Below, in pieces: positions 17,259-26,033 of a stretch of DNA of 53,284 bases (positions within the stretch are counted from its first letter, which is position 1; each line of letters opens with the position of its first letter). Source of the DNA: an uncultured Clostridia bacterium (GTDB lineage: Bacteria; Bacillota; Clostridia; TANB77; CAG-508); the NCBI GenBank assembly GCA_934178475.1, contig CAKPQH010000010.1, forward strand, positions 1-53,284. Direction: 5' to 3'. The translations under genes were made by a program, and so were the position numbers. The notes beneath the pieces were generated by a model. The model saw only the letters and a list, made by a program, of their open reading frames with translations, did not search any database and was not told the origin of the DNA.

Positions 17259-17885
17259 ATGAATTATTATATTGATTTTGATAATACTTTGTATAATACA
17301 AATCTTCTAACTAAAGATATGTGTAATTATATCGCCACTGAAATTCATAAATCCAGCCACATTAATTTGAATACTTGTATTGAAGAAGTTACAAATAATT
17401 TTAATCGTGAACATATTTATAATATTTATGAATTATGTGATTTTTTTGCTCAAAAATATAATTTGAATTCTTCTAAATTAAAATCTAATATTGACAAAAT
17501 CATTTTAAATAGTTCAAAAAATGTATATAGTGATTCAATTGATTTTCTAAAATCGTTAAGGAAAAATGGTCATACAGTCAATCTTTTATCATATGTTACT
17601 CACGAAAACTTATCTTATCAACTTTTAAAATTAAATGGTTCAAAATTAAGTAAATATTTAGATGATATTATTATTTCTTCTAAATATAAATTTAATTTAG
17701 ATTTAAATTATGAAGATGGTATCTTCGTTGATGACAATCCTCGTGATTTGGAAGGTCTATATAATAAAAATGCTAAAAAGGTAATTAGAATCAAACGTGA
17801 AAACAATAAATATTCTACTAAAGAAATAAATGTCAATTTGGATAATTATACTTCTTTAAAAGGTGTTCCTATCGTTTCAAAATAA
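17259..17885 (+). CDS. HAD-superfamily hydrolase
   Basis: 208 residues. Motif I DFDNTL (D6, D8), motif II serine in LLSYVT (about 111), lysine near 142-144, and motif IV FVDDNPRD (D158-D159) are all present, so it is probably an active phosphohydrolase. A helical cap lies at about 15-90. The substrate is unknown. GGAGGA lies upstream of ATG 17259. It is on the opposite strand to its left neighbours and precedes rpsT, which has its own promoter. Confidence 0.85.
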   Translation: MNYYIDFDNTLYNTNLLTKDMCNYIATEIHKSSHINLNTCIEEVTNNFNREHIYNIYELCDFFAQKYNLNSSKLKSNIDKIILNSSKNVYSDSIDFLKSLRKNGHTVNLLSYVTHENLSYQLLKLNGSKLSKYLDDIIISSKYKFNLDLNYEDGIFVDDNPRDLEGLYNKNAKKVIRIKRENNKYSTKEINVNLDNYTSLKGVPIVSK

Positions 17886-17903
17886 AAAACTTTTTAAAAA
17901 CAC

Positions 17904-17932
17904 TTGTCAATTCAAGAAATATATGGTAAAAT
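17904..17932 (+). promoter_or_regulatory. Sigma-A promoter for rpsT
   Basis: TTGTCA (17904-17909), 17-base spacer, TAAAAT (17927-17932), 42 bases before the rpsT start. Confidence 0.75.
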
Positions 17933-17974
17933 AGAGGATGTTATAGTTTATATAGACTAAGAGGAGGTGCTAGA

Positions 17975-18241
17975 ATGCCAAATATTAAATCAGCTAAAAA
18001 GAGAGTTAAGATTATTGAAAAGAAAACTTTAAGAAATAATATGATTAAATCAGCATATAAATCAGCTGTAAAGAGTTTTGAAGAAGCTGTTGAAGCTGGA
18101 AAAATAGATGAAGCTAAAGAATTATTTGTTGTAGCTACAAAGAAAATCGACCAAGCTTGTACTAAAGGTGTTATAGTAAAAAACACAGCAGCTAGAAAAA
18201 AATCAAATTTAGCTAAAAAATTAAATGCAGCTATTGCTTAA
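17975..18241 (+). CDS. rpsT: 30S ribosomal protein S20
   Basis: 88 residues, lysine- and alanine-rich, three helices that bind the 5' domain of 16S rRNA. The N-terminus MPNIKSAKKRVKIIEKKTLR and the C-terminal KNTAARKKSNLAKKLNAA are diagnostic. AGGAGGTG lies just upstream of ATG 17975. It is transcribed alone, from the promoter at 17904-17932 to the UUCG-looped terminator at 18279-18304. Confidence 0.98.
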   Translation: MPNIKSAKKRVKIIEKKTLRNNMIKSAYKSAVKSFEEAVEAGKIDEAKELFVVATKKIDQACTKGVIVKNTAARKKSNLAKKLNAAIA

Positions 18242-18278
18242 TCAGAAAAATAAAAAAATTATGCATAGTTTTTTTAAT

Positions 18279-18304
18279 AAGGTTTGCTTTCGAGTAAACC
18301 TTTT
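18279..18304 (+). terminator. rpsT terminator with TTCG tetraloop
   Basis: Ten-base arms 18279-18288 and 18293-18302 (one G-T pair) close a TTCG loop, followed by TTTT. Confidence 0.8.
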
Positions 18305-18310
18305 AAAATT

Positions 18311-18358
18311 GGAGACAGTCCCTATTTTGAAAACATTTTCAAAATAGGGACTGTCTCC
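18311..18358. repeat. Long perfect hairpin with GGAGACAGTCCC core (REP-like)
   Basis: Arms 18311-18333 and 18336-18358 are perfect 23-bp complements. It ends four bases from the stop codon of the minus-strand glycosyltransferase and probably terminates it. The pattern (GC-rich outer core, AT-rich inner stem ending in TTTTGAAAA/TTTTCAAAA) matches the hairpin at 8006-8063. Confidence 0.7.
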
Positions 18359-18361
18359 GTT

Positions 18362-19246
18362 TTAAAATTTCTTACTTTTGATTATTCCTGGTATATATAA
18401 TATTATATATAGTAATTTGTTTATCGTATCTTTTATATTTTTCGTATTCATTTTTTTATTTGTTAACACTCCAAATAATATAAAGTGTTTTATTGCATAT
18501 AATCTCTTTTTTAAAATTACACCTTTCATATTTTTTGATAATATTTCTTCAAAATATTTATAATACCCATATGGATATTTCTTAAACATTTCTGTTATGT
18601 TTTTTGTATATCCATTTTCTTGATATTCTATAATTTCAATTGCTTCATTTATACAAAGTGCACTATATTTTTCATCCATCTCATGATACATTCTTGCTTC
18701 TGTTACAAATTTTTCATTGTTTTCTAATTTATTTGTATACTCTTTTCTTATTTTAGAATTAAATACTATTATCTTTTCACCTTGTATATCTTCTCTAAAA
18801 TATAAATCAAACATAGTAGATATTATTTCATTTTGTTTGAATTTATTCCCACTAACTTTTCCTTTTGTATCTACTTTTAGTAAAATCATTCCATAAAGTT
18901 TTTCATTTTTTATTACTTTTTCCGCATATTTATTAATTATTTCAAATGCATTTTCTGTAAAATAATCATCTGAATCACATTCTACTATTAGCTCTCCTTC
19001 TGATAATTTTACTGCTTCATTAATAGCTACCATTTTTCCAGAGTTTTTTTGATATTTATATTTTATATCTATTATATTTTCTTCTTGGTATTTTTCTATT
19101 AGAGCTTTTGTATTATCTGTTGAGCCGTCATCGAGTACAATCCATTCACATTTTAAGTTACTCTTTATATTCTTTTTTATGCTTTCATATAAGTTTGGTA
19201 ATAATTTTTCTCTATTATATGTTGCAGTAAGTATACTTAATTTCAT
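18362..19246 (-). CDS. Family 2 glycosyltransferase
   Basis: 294 residues, GT-A fold. It begins LSILTATYNREKLLPNLYES, has WIVLDDGSTDNT near 36-47 and the DxD-type CDSDDYF near 90-96. There is no clear membrane span except a hydrophobic patch at the very C-terminus. It transfers a sugar from an activated nucleotide donor. It starts within the stop codon of the GT4 gene (TAATG), so the two form a coupled glycan pair. Confidence 0.88.
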   Translation of the reverse strand: MKLSILTATYNREKLLPNLYESIKKNIKSNLKCEWIVLDDGSTDNTKALIEKYQEENIIDIKYKYQKNSGKMVAINEAVKLSEGELIVECDSDDYFTENAFEIINKYAEKVIKNEKLYGMILLKVDTKGKVSGNKFKQNEIISTMFDLYFREDIQGEKIIVFNSKIRKEYTNKLENNEKFVTEARMYHEMDEKYSALCINEAIEIIEYQENGYTKNITEMFKKYPYGYYKYFEEILSKNMKGVILKKRLYAIKHFILFGVLTNKKMNTKNIKDTINKLLYIILYIPGIIKSKKF

Positions 19247-20364
19247 TATTTCACCTCAATTATTTTTTTTACCTGCTTAAGGATTTTTTTGTTATCATAG
19301 TCTGCTTCTTCTTCATTTAGAACAATATTTCCTTCTAGTACTTGTTTTAGCCCCTCATATATTGCATTTTCATTGTTTTCAAATATAATGCTTTTTGAAT
19401 AATTTTTTACAACTTCTCTTGACGCTGTATTTGTTATAAGTATTTTTTTATTTAATATTTTTGCTTCTTCTAAAGTCATTGGATAACCTTCAAAATTAGA
19501 TAGCAGTGCAAAATAATCAGCTTTTTTTACAAAAGGATATGGATTTTCTTTTGCACCTAATAAATGAAATGTATCTTCAACTTTTAGTTCTTTTATTAAT
19601 TTATCTAATTCTTCTTTTTCTGGCCCATCGCCTATTACATAGATATTATGCTTTAATCCACAATCAATTAACTTTTTGTGAACTTTAATTAATCTATCTA
19701 TTGCTTTTTGTTTTACTAATCTTGATACTGTAATTATTGATGTTTTATCAGTACATATAGTACTTACGTCTGCATTTTCATTTGATTTTTCGATAATTCT
19801 ATTTCTATCTATATAGTTATAACAAACCTCTTCTTTTTCTAGAAGATTTTTATTATTTTCTTTTATATAAAGTTTATTAAATGCTTCTTTATTATCATTA
19901 CTAACGAATACTATTTTGTCATATTTACTATATATATCTTTATCAATATTGTTTTTGATTTTTGACTTATAATCATTTCCAAAGACTTGTTTTATATCAT
20001 TATGTATCCATACAATCTTTTTAGAATTACTTTTACTTGCAAAAATCCTTGTAATTGCACCTTCTAAAAATGCTATCTCAATATCATATTTGTCTTTGAT
20101 ATATTTATTGTATATTTGTTTTTTACAAGTTAATATTTTTAGAGGAATTAACTTTTTATTTAATTTTGACATTGATTCATATGAGTTATTATATATCGAA
20201 ATTAATTTTATTTTTTTATCTAATTCTTTTTCGAAAGCTCCTCCAGAGTATATAGTAAATATTGTTATATCATATATATCTTTTAGGTTGTTAGCTATAT
20301 CTACTAATACTCTTTCTGCTCCCCCTAATCCTAGACTTGTTATTCCAAATATTATTTTTTTCAT
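19246..20364 (-). CDS. Family 4 glycosyltransferase
   Basis: 372 residues, GT-B fold. The N-terminal glycine-rich loop GITSLGLGGAERVLVDIANN and C-terminal donor-site segments (VIGDGPEKEELDKLIKEL, LSNFEGYPMTLEEAKIL with the EGYPMTLEEA retaining motif) identify the GT4 family. Donor and acceptor are unknown. It is coupled to the GT2 downstream and 12 bases after the FAD gene. Surface glycolipid or wall polymer synthesis is the likely context. Confidence 0.9.
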   Translation of the reverse strand: MKKIIFGITSLGLGGAERVLVDIANNLKDIYDITIFTIYSGGAFEKELDKKIKLISIYNNSYESMSKLNKKLIPLKILTCKKQIYNKYIKDKYDIEIAFLEGAITRIFASKSNSKKIVWIHNDIKQVFGNDYKSKIKNNIDKDIYSKYDKIVFVSNDNKEAFNKLYIKENNKNLLEKEEVCYNYIDRNRIIEKSNENADVSTICTDKTSIITVSRLVKQKAIDRLIKVHKKLIDCGLKHNIYVIGDGPEKEELDKLIKELKVEDTFHLLGAKENPYPFVKKADYFALLSNFEGYPMTLEEAKILNKKILITNTASREVVKNYSKSIIFENNENAIYEGLKQVLEGNIVLNEEEADYDNKKILKQVKKIIEVK

Positions 20365-20376
20365 AAATATCTTCCT

Positions 20377-21780
20377 TTATTTTAATCTATCAATAATATC
20401 TCTTGCTGCAACTAATCCAGTAGCTGCTGCTGTAACTATATTTCCAGCTTTTCCTGCTCCATCTCCAACGAAATAAATGTCTTTATCTAATAGCTTAAAT
20501 TTATTATCCGTCTCAATTTCATTGCTAAAGAATTTTATTTCTGGTCCATAAAGTAGTGTTTCATCATTATTAACTCCTGGTATTATTTTATCTAACTTTT
20601 CTAATCCTTCTAATATATTTGTTATTATTCTATGTGGCATAACCAAAGCTAAATCACCTGCAACACAATCTTTTAGAGTAGGTTCAATAAATCCTTTATT
20701 TATTCTATGCCATTCGCTTCTTCTTCCTGATCTTAAATCTTTTAATGTTTGGATTATTGGCTTTCCATCTCCTAATACATTTGCTATTCTAGCAATACTT
20801 TCTCCATAAAGTCTTGTATTAGTTACTGGTTGTGTTAAACTTACTTTACTTATAAATGCAAAGTTACTGTTTCTTGATTTTATATCTTTTAATGAATGTC
20901 CATTTACACAAATATAACCATAATAATTCTCTTTTGTTACATACCCTCCTGGATTTGTACAGAATGTTCTTATTTCATCTGAATAAGTGTCTGTTTTTAT
21001 AAATATTGTTGGATCATAAATAATCTTACATATATCTTCTAATATTTCTTTTCTTGTTTCTACTCTTACTCCAACTTCAATACTTTGTGAAACATATGGT
21101 ATTTTATATTTATCTGCAAATTCTTGTGTCCATCTTGCTCCTTCTCTTCCAGGAGCTACTATTACATATTTAGAATAAAATGCTTCTTCTTTGTTTTGAT
21201 TTTTATATGTAACTTTGTATTCATTTTCTTTCTCGTCTTTATTTATATCTGTTACAAATGTATTTTCAAATATATCTACATTATGTTTTTCTAAATAGTC
21301 TGAAAATCCTTGTATATATTCTGGTAAGTGATCACTTCCAAGATGTTTTTGTTTTATTACAAGTAATCTTGCACCACCTACTGCAACTTTCTTTTCTATT
21401 TCTTTAGCTTCTTCCATGTTTGATGGAAATACTTCACTATCCATATTAAATTTGTTGAAAATTTCTTCTGTTTCGTCTATTAAATTATATGCTTCTGTTT
21501 GAGACATATATTTAAATAAATCTGATTTTCCTATTTTAGGTATAAAGTTAAGTTTTCCATCTGAAAATGTACCTGCACCACCATACCCACTTAATATATT
21601 ACATGGTTTACAATTTGTACATTTTACATTATTTTTATTCATTGGGCAAAATCTATTTCTAGCAAACTTACCTTTTTCTAATATTGCTACTTTCAAATCC
21701 TTTTTTTTATTTATAAGTTCGTATGCAGCAAATAATCCAGCAGGACCTGCACCTACTATTATTACATCATAATTTTTCAT
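20377..21780 (-). CDS. FAD-dependent dehydrogenase-like protein (COG2509 type)
   Basis: 467 residues. The Rossmann FAD motif VIIVGAGPAGLFAAYEL has its glycines at 10, 12 and 15. A cysteine-bearing CTNCKPCNILSGYGGAG segment and the C-terminal FVGDGAGKAGNIVTAAATG FAD loop fit this widespread family of uncharacterised flavoproteins. The physiological electron partner is unknown. AGAGGAGG precedes ATG 21780, with a promoter at 21818-21846. Confidence 0.88.
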   Translation of the reverse strand: MKNYDVIIVGAGPAGLFAAYELINKKKDLKVAILEKGKFARNRFCPMNKNNVKCTNCKPCNILSGYGGAGTFSDGKLNFIPKIGKSDLFKYMSQTEAYNLIDETEEIFNKFNMDSEVFPSNMEEAKEIEKKVAVGGARLLVIKQKHLGSDHLPEYIQGFSDYLEKHNVDIFENTFVTDINKDEKENEYKVTYKNQNKEEAFYSKYVIVAPGREGARWTQEFADKYKIPYVSQSIEVGVRVETRKEILEDICKIIYDPTIFIKTDTYSDEIRTFCTNPGGYVTKENYYGYICVNGHSLKDIKSRNSNFAFISKVSLTQPVTNTRLYGESIARIANVLGDGKPIIQTLKDLRSGRRSEWHRINKGFIEPTLKDCVAGDLALVMPHRIITNILEGLEKLDKIIPGVNNDETLLYGPEIKFFSNEIETDNKFKLLDKDIYFVGDGAGKAGNIVTAAATGLVAARDIIDRLK

Positions 21781-21817
21781 AAAAAGTCCTCCTCTTATTT
21801 AGTTATTTTACTACTAT

Positions 21818-21846
21818 ACTATATCATAAATTACCAAAACATACAA
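21818..21846 (-). promoter_or_regulatory. Promoter for the FAD protein operon
   Basis: Minus strand TTGTAT (21841-21846), 17-base spacer, TATAGT (21818-21823). Confidence 0.5.
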
Positions 21847-21890
21847 TAAAATTTTTACTGTTTATATCTTACTTACTCTTTTTGAAGAAA

Positions 21891-21927
21891 AAAAGTGATA
21901 TAGCAAGTTAACTACTATATCACTTTT
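21891..21927 (-). terminator. recO terminator
   Basis: Perfect 13-bp stem (21891-21903 with 21915-21927), loop of 11, followed on the minus strand by a run of seven T. The stem reaches into the recO stop codon. Confidence 0.85.
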
Positions 21928-22639
21928 ATTTATATTCCTTTTCCAATTTTTCATTAAAATATACTTTACTAATTAGTTTTAATTCCTGTAAACTTTCATC
22001 TTTTAAGCTAAATGAAAATAATTTTTTAGATGGTGCAGTTATTATATATTTTAAAGCTAAATATGTACTTTCACTTATTTTTATTGCACCTTTATCTTGT
22101 CTAGCACATGCCATACATTTTATACCATTATCTTTTATACTAAAATATTCTAAATTTTCTTTTTCTCTGCAACTTACACAGCTTTCAATTTTAGGTCTAA
22201 ATCCTAAATAGCATAAAAGTTTTAATTTAAATACTGCTGTTATAAAGTCCATGTCTTTATCTGTTTCTGATAACATATAAAGAGTATTTAGATATAATTG
22301 TAAAATCTTATAACTATTTTCATTTTCATTTGTAATATCTTGAATAATTTTTGTTATATTTACAGCTACACTTAGTTTATCTAAATCAGTTCTTAGATTA
22401 TAAAAAACTTCAATAGATTCACATGAGTTTATTGTATAATGCTCTTTTCCTCTGTACATCACATATTCTCCAAAGCACAAAAATTGTGTGCCTGCCAAAA
22501 GAGCACTATTTGGGCGTCTTGCTCCCTTGGCTACACACGAAATTTTTCCAACTCCTGGAGTTAACATTGTAAGCATTTTGTCAAAATCACCCATATTATT
22601 TTCCGCAATTATTATTCCCTTCATTTTCACAATGCTCAT
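21926..22639 (-). CDS. recO: DNA repair protein RecO
   Basis: 237 residues. RecO loads RecA onto SSB-coated gaps with RecR. The N-terminal OB-fold (KGIIIAENNMGDFDKMLTML) is followed by a helical domain and a zinc site of four cysteines (C154, C157, C175, C178). Length and motifs are normal. The start lies inside the yqzL gene, and the era-yqzL-recO order is the usual Gram-positive one. Confidence 0.95.
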   Translation of the reverse strand: MSIVKMKGIIIAENNMGDFDKMLTMLTPGVGKISCVAKGARRPNSALLAGTQFLCFGEYVMYRGKEHYTINSCESIEVFYNLRTDLDKLSVAVNITKIIQDITNENENSYKILQLYLNTLYMLSETDKDMDFITAVFKLKLLCYLGFRPKIESCVSCREKENLEYFSIKDNGIKCMACARQDKGAIKISESTYLALKYIITAPSKKLFSFSLKDESLQELKLISKVYFNEKLEKEYK

Positions 22640-22763
22640 TTAAATTCACCTTTTGATTCATAATCTGATTCTCATTTTGCATATTCTCCAATTGTTTTAA
22701 TTCTAAAAATGTGTTAACATTTCCTGTTTTCTTAAATGTATTCCAAGCTAAATCTTTTATCAT
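22596..22763 (-). CDS. yqzL: YqzL family small protein
   Basis: 55 residues starting MIKDLAWNTFKKTGNVNTFL, which matches the short YqzL family found between era and recO in Firmicutes. It is longer than the typical ~47 residues because the frame continues 44 bases into recO. GGAAGTGG lies upstream of ATG 22763. Its overlap with recO suggests coupled translation. Function unknown. Confidence 0.8.
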   Translation of the reverse strand: MIKDLAWNTFKKTGNVNTFLELKQLENMQNENQIMNQKVNLNEHCENEGNNNCGK

Positions 22764-22808
22764 AATCGTCCACTTCCTTTATAAGTATTATTATCTTTTG
22801 AAAATTTT

Positions 22809-23702
22809 TTATTCATTTGTAAAAAATGAAGTATTATTTACCCAATCCTCTTTAACTTTTACCCACGTTTTTAAATTTACTTTTGTTCCAAAATTTTGTT
22901 CCATATCTTTTCTTGCCATCGTTCCAATTCTTTTTAACATTTCTCCACCTTTTCCTATTATAATTCCCTTATGAGAATCTTTCAAGCAATAAATTGTGGC
23001 TTCAATATTATAAATATCTTCTTTTTTTTCTGTCTTTTTCAATTGCATTTTTTCAACTTTTACGAAAATACCATGAGGTATTTCATCTCTTAAAAGTATT
23101 AATGTTTTTTCACGAATTGTCTCTTCAGCAAGTTGTCTTAAAGTTTGGTCTGTATACTCTTCTATATCATAATATGCAGGACCTTCTTTTAAGTTCTTTT
23201 CTATTTCATCTAATACTATGTCTTTATATTTATCTTTTAGAGCAGAAATTGGAATAACTGCTTCAAAATTATATTCATTTCTATATAAATCAATTAATTT
23301 TATTAATTCTTCCTTATTTACCAAATCTACTTTATTTATTATTAATATGCATTTCTTTTTAGATTCTTTTATTTTATCAAGGATTTTTCTATCTCCCTTT
23401 CCAATGTCTTTGCTATCTGCCTCAATTAAAAATAAAATAACATCAGAATCTTCGATTGCTCCCCATGAAAGCTCTATCATATTTTCATTTAGTTTTGTTT
23501 TAGGTTTATGTATTCCTGGTGTATCAATAAAAATTATTTGTGAGTTTTCTCTATTTACTATTCCTTTAATAGCTGTTCTTGTTGTTTGGACTTTATTTGC
23601 CATAGCTGCAATTTTCTCTCCAACTAATAAATTAATTAATGTTGATTTTCCCACATTTGTTCTTCCTATTATTGATACAAATCCTGATTTAAATTCTCCC
23701 AT
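22809..23702 (-). CDS. era: GTPase Era
   Basis: Essential GTPase that binds the 3' end of 16S rRNA during 30S assembly. 297 residues: G1 GRTNVGKST (13-21), G3 DTPG (60-63), G4 NKVD (123-126), and a C-terminal KH domain with IIGKGGEMLKRIG. All switch and KH residues look normal. It lies 15 bases after rseP and 45 bases before yqzL. Confidence 0.97.
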   Translation of the reverse strand: MGEFKSGFVSIIGRTNVGKSTLINLLVGEKIAAMANKVQTTRTAIKGIVNRENSQIIFIDTPGIHKPKTKLNENMIELSWGAIEDSDVILFLIEADSKDIGKGDRKILDKIKESKKKCILIINKVDLVNKEELIKLIDLYRNEYNFEAVIPISALKDKYKDIVLDEIEKNLKEGPAYYDIEEYTDQTLRQLAEETIREKTLILLRDEIPHGIFVKVEKMQLKKTEKKEDIYNIEATIYCLKDSHKGIIIGKGGEMLKRIGTMARKDMEQNFGTKVNLKTWVKVKEDWVNNTSFFTNE

Positions 23703-23717
23703 CTATTTCTCCCTGTT

Positions 23718-24455
23718 TTATTTAAATAATTTTAGTACATCAAAATATGTTATATATATTGATAAAGCTATTAAAAAAGAAAATCCCATAAGTTGTATTT
23801 TTATTTCTAAATCTTTATTTAATGGCTTTTTTCTAATCCATTCTATTATTAAAATTAATATTTTTCCTCCATCTAATGCTGGAATTGGAAGTAAGTTTGT
23901 AACCCCAAGTGATACTGAAATTACAGATATAATATATACATACTCAAAAGCAGTTTTAGTCGAAGCAACTACTTCTGATATTCCTACTGGTCCAGAAAAA
24001 TCGTTTATTGAAACATTTCCTGTAAATAACATTTTTATACTATCTATAATTGATATTAAAAAATTTCCTGTAAGATTTAATCCTATTAAAGCATTTTTGT
24101 ATATAATAGATGCTATTATAAAAAATACTAATACTCCAAACACAATATTAACTATTGCTCCTGCAGCAACTATAGCAATTCTTTGACTTATTTTAGCTTT
24201 ATTAAATGATCTTTCATCTTGTGAGTCTTCATCTTCACCTTCCATACTTACAAATCCACCAAGAGGTATTAATCTCAAAGCATATTTTGTTTCTCCCTTT
24301 TGTTTTTTCCATATGACTGGTCCAAAACCTATTGCAAATTCATTCACTTTTACTTTACAAAATTTTGCAACTAGAAAATGTCCTCCTTCATGTATGAAAA
24401 CCAAAAATCCTAATAAAAATACTATCTTTATAGCTGAAATTAAAAAGCTTATCAA
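23718..24455 (-). CDS. rseP: RseP/site-2 metalloprotease without its PDZ domain
   Basis: 245 residues; ordinary RseP proteins have about 340 or more. The zinc site HEGGH (22-26), the RLIPLGGFVSMEGEDED loop, the AAGAIVNIVFGVLVFF helix and the NLLPIPALDGGK second metal motif are all present. Between the second helix (ending IIASIIYKNALIG) and LNLTGNFLISIIDS the ~100-residue PDZ domain is simply absent, in frame. The enzyme should still cut membrane substrates, but without PDZ-based substrate gating. It lies between cdsA and era in the common order. Confidence 0.88.
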   Translation of the reverse strand: MISFLISAIKIVFLLGFLVFIHEGGHFLVAKFCKVKVNEFAIGFGPVIWKKQKGETKYALRLIPLGGFVSMEGEDEDSQDERSFNKAKISQRIAIVAAGAIVNIVFGVLVFFIIASIIYKNALIGLNLTGNFLISIIDSIKMLFTGNVSINDFSGPVGISEVVASTKTAFEYVYIISVISVSLGVTNLLPIPALDGGKILILIIEWIRKKPLNKDLEIKIQLMGFSFLIALSIYITYFDVLKLFK

Positions 24456-24480
24456 AATATCACCTAACCTTTGAATTATA

Positions 24481-25284
24481 TTATGCTATTACTAAAAACA
24501 TATATAAAAATGGTGCAATAAATATTAAGCTATCTATTCTGTCTAACATTCCTCCATGACCAGGAAGTAAGTTTCCATAGTCTTTTACATCTGCAAATCT
24601 TTTTATGCTAGATGCCACAAAATCTCCTATTTGACTTATTAAGCTCAATATTAATGCCATTATTGATATAAATAAATACGAATATTCTATATTAACATAT
24701 CTACTTATAATCATTATATATATTATTGAACAAATAACTGATCCTACTGTACCTGAAATACAACCTTCAATTGATTTTTTAGGGCTAACTTTACTAAATT
24801 TATGTTTTCCCCATTTTTTTCCTATCAAATATGCAAAAATATCTGTTGTCCATGCGACTACAAAGATATATCCAATATATGCCTTTCCATTGTGTGTACA
24901 TCTAATTAATGATAAACACATTATAAAAAATGTAACATAAAAAATTCCCATAAATGTATATGCTGCATCTTTTATTGTTGTCTTCATGTTTGTAAATATT
25001 ACATGTAAAAATAGTATTAAAATTATTATAGGAATTGAAAATACTATCACTTTCATTAACATATCTTGTTCTAAAAAACTAACAGCAGATACACCTAAAG
25101 TACTTAAATATGCTATCCATTTTATTGGGTGTGATACTTTTTCTATTACCCCTAAATATTCATGCATGCATATAATTGCAATTATTGTAAATAATGTATC
25201 TATTAAATATTTATTTCCAAAAATAATAGTTATTATTACAAGTGGCAATCCTAATACTGCAGTTAATATTCTTTTTAAATCCAT
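24481..25284 (-). CDS. cdsA: Phosphatidate cytidylyltransferase CdsA
   Basis: Makes CDP-diacylglycerol from phosphatidic acid and CTP, the entry to phospholipid synthesis. 267 residues, about seven to eight membrane spans. The signature near the C-terminus, KRFADVKDYGNLLPGHGGML then DRIDS, is complete. ATG 25284 has AAGGGG about ten bases upstream; a TTG six bases earlier is possible. The gene for DXP reductoisomerase, which often follows cdsA, is not here. Confidence 0.96.
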   Translation of the reverse strand: MDLKRILTAVLGLPLVIITIIFGNKYLIDTLFTIIAIICMHEYLGVIEKVSHPIKWIAYLSTLGVSAVSFLEQDMLMKVIVFSIPIIILILFLHVIFTNMKTTIKDAAYTFMGIFYVTFFIMCLSLIRCTHNGKAYIGYIFVVAWTTDIFAYLIGKKWGKHKFSKVSPKKSIEGCISGTVGSVICSIIYIMIISRYVNIEYSYLFISIMALILSLISQIGDFVASSIKRFADVKDYGNLLPGHGGMLDRIDSLIFIAPFLYMFLVIA

Positions 25285-25304
25285 AATCAAAAATCCCCTT
25301 TTAT

Positions 25305-26018
25305 TTAATTTGCTCCGAATTTTCTCGTTCTTTTTTGATATTCTATTATAGCATCATCTAAATCTTTTTCATTAAAGTCAGGCCAATTTTTATCTACAAA
25401 TAAAAACTCTGAATAAACTAATTGCCATGGTAAGAAATTACTTAATCTAATTTCTCCGCTTGTTCTTATAAGTAAGTCTGGATCTGGCTCATCTGCTGTA
25501 TACAATCTTTTTGAAACTATTTCTTCATTTATATCATCAATATCTAAAATTCCATTTTTTACATCTTCAGATATTTCTTTTATTGCTTTTATTATTTCCG
25601 CTCTTCCACCATAATTTAATGCTATATTAAAAGTTACTCCTGTATTGTTTTTAGTTCTTTCAATACAATTTGCAATTCCTTTTTTCATTCTCTCAGAAAA
25701 TACGGTTGTATCTCCTAAAAATTTAACTCTTATATTTTCAGAATCAGCTCTCTTAGAATAATCTTCAATATAATTTTGAAGTAATAACATTAATGCGCTT
25801 ACTTCTTCTTTTGACCTTTTCCAATTTTCTGTTGAAAAAGCGTATACTGTTATGTATTTAAGTCCAATTTTGTTAGCATGTCTAACTATCTTTTCAAGTG
25901 TTTTTGCTCCTTCTTTATGTCCTAAAGCTATTGGTTTACCATTTGCTCTTGCCCATCTTCTATTTCCATCCATAATTATCGCAATATGGGTTGGTAATTC
26001 TTCTTTTTTAACCTCCAC
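25305..26018 (-). CDS. uppS: Undecaprenyl (isoprenyl) diphosphate synthase UppS
   Basis: 237 residues. Condenses isopentenyl units onto farnesyl diphosphate in cis to make the lipid carrier of wall synthesis. Motifs: IAIIMDGNRRWA (12-23), FSTENWKRS, the NYGGRAEI region and IRTSGEIRLSNFLPWQ. The start is GTG at 26018, with AGGAGA six bases upstream and no other suitable codon. It is adjacent to a trans-prenyl synthase that would supply its substrate. Confidence 0.97.
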   Translation of the reverse strand: MEVKKEELPTHIAIIMDGNRRWARANGKPIALGHKEGAKTLEKIVRHANKIGLKYITVYAFSTENWKRSKEEVSALMLLLQNYIEDYSKRADSENIRVKFLGDTTVFSERMKKGIANCIERTKNNTGVTFNIALNYGGRAEIIKAIKEISEDVKNGILDIDDINEEIVSKRLYTADEPDPDLLIRTSGEIRLSNFLPWQLVYSEFLFVDKNWPDFNEKDLDDAIIEYQKRTRKFGAN

Positions 26019-26033
26019 TTATGTTCTCCTTTA

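Noticed and set aside
23218..24186. Open plus-strand frame of 322 codons over era and rseP
   Set aside because: It lies antisense to two conserved, well-supported genes, has no binding site, and its composition is that of a reversed coding strand.
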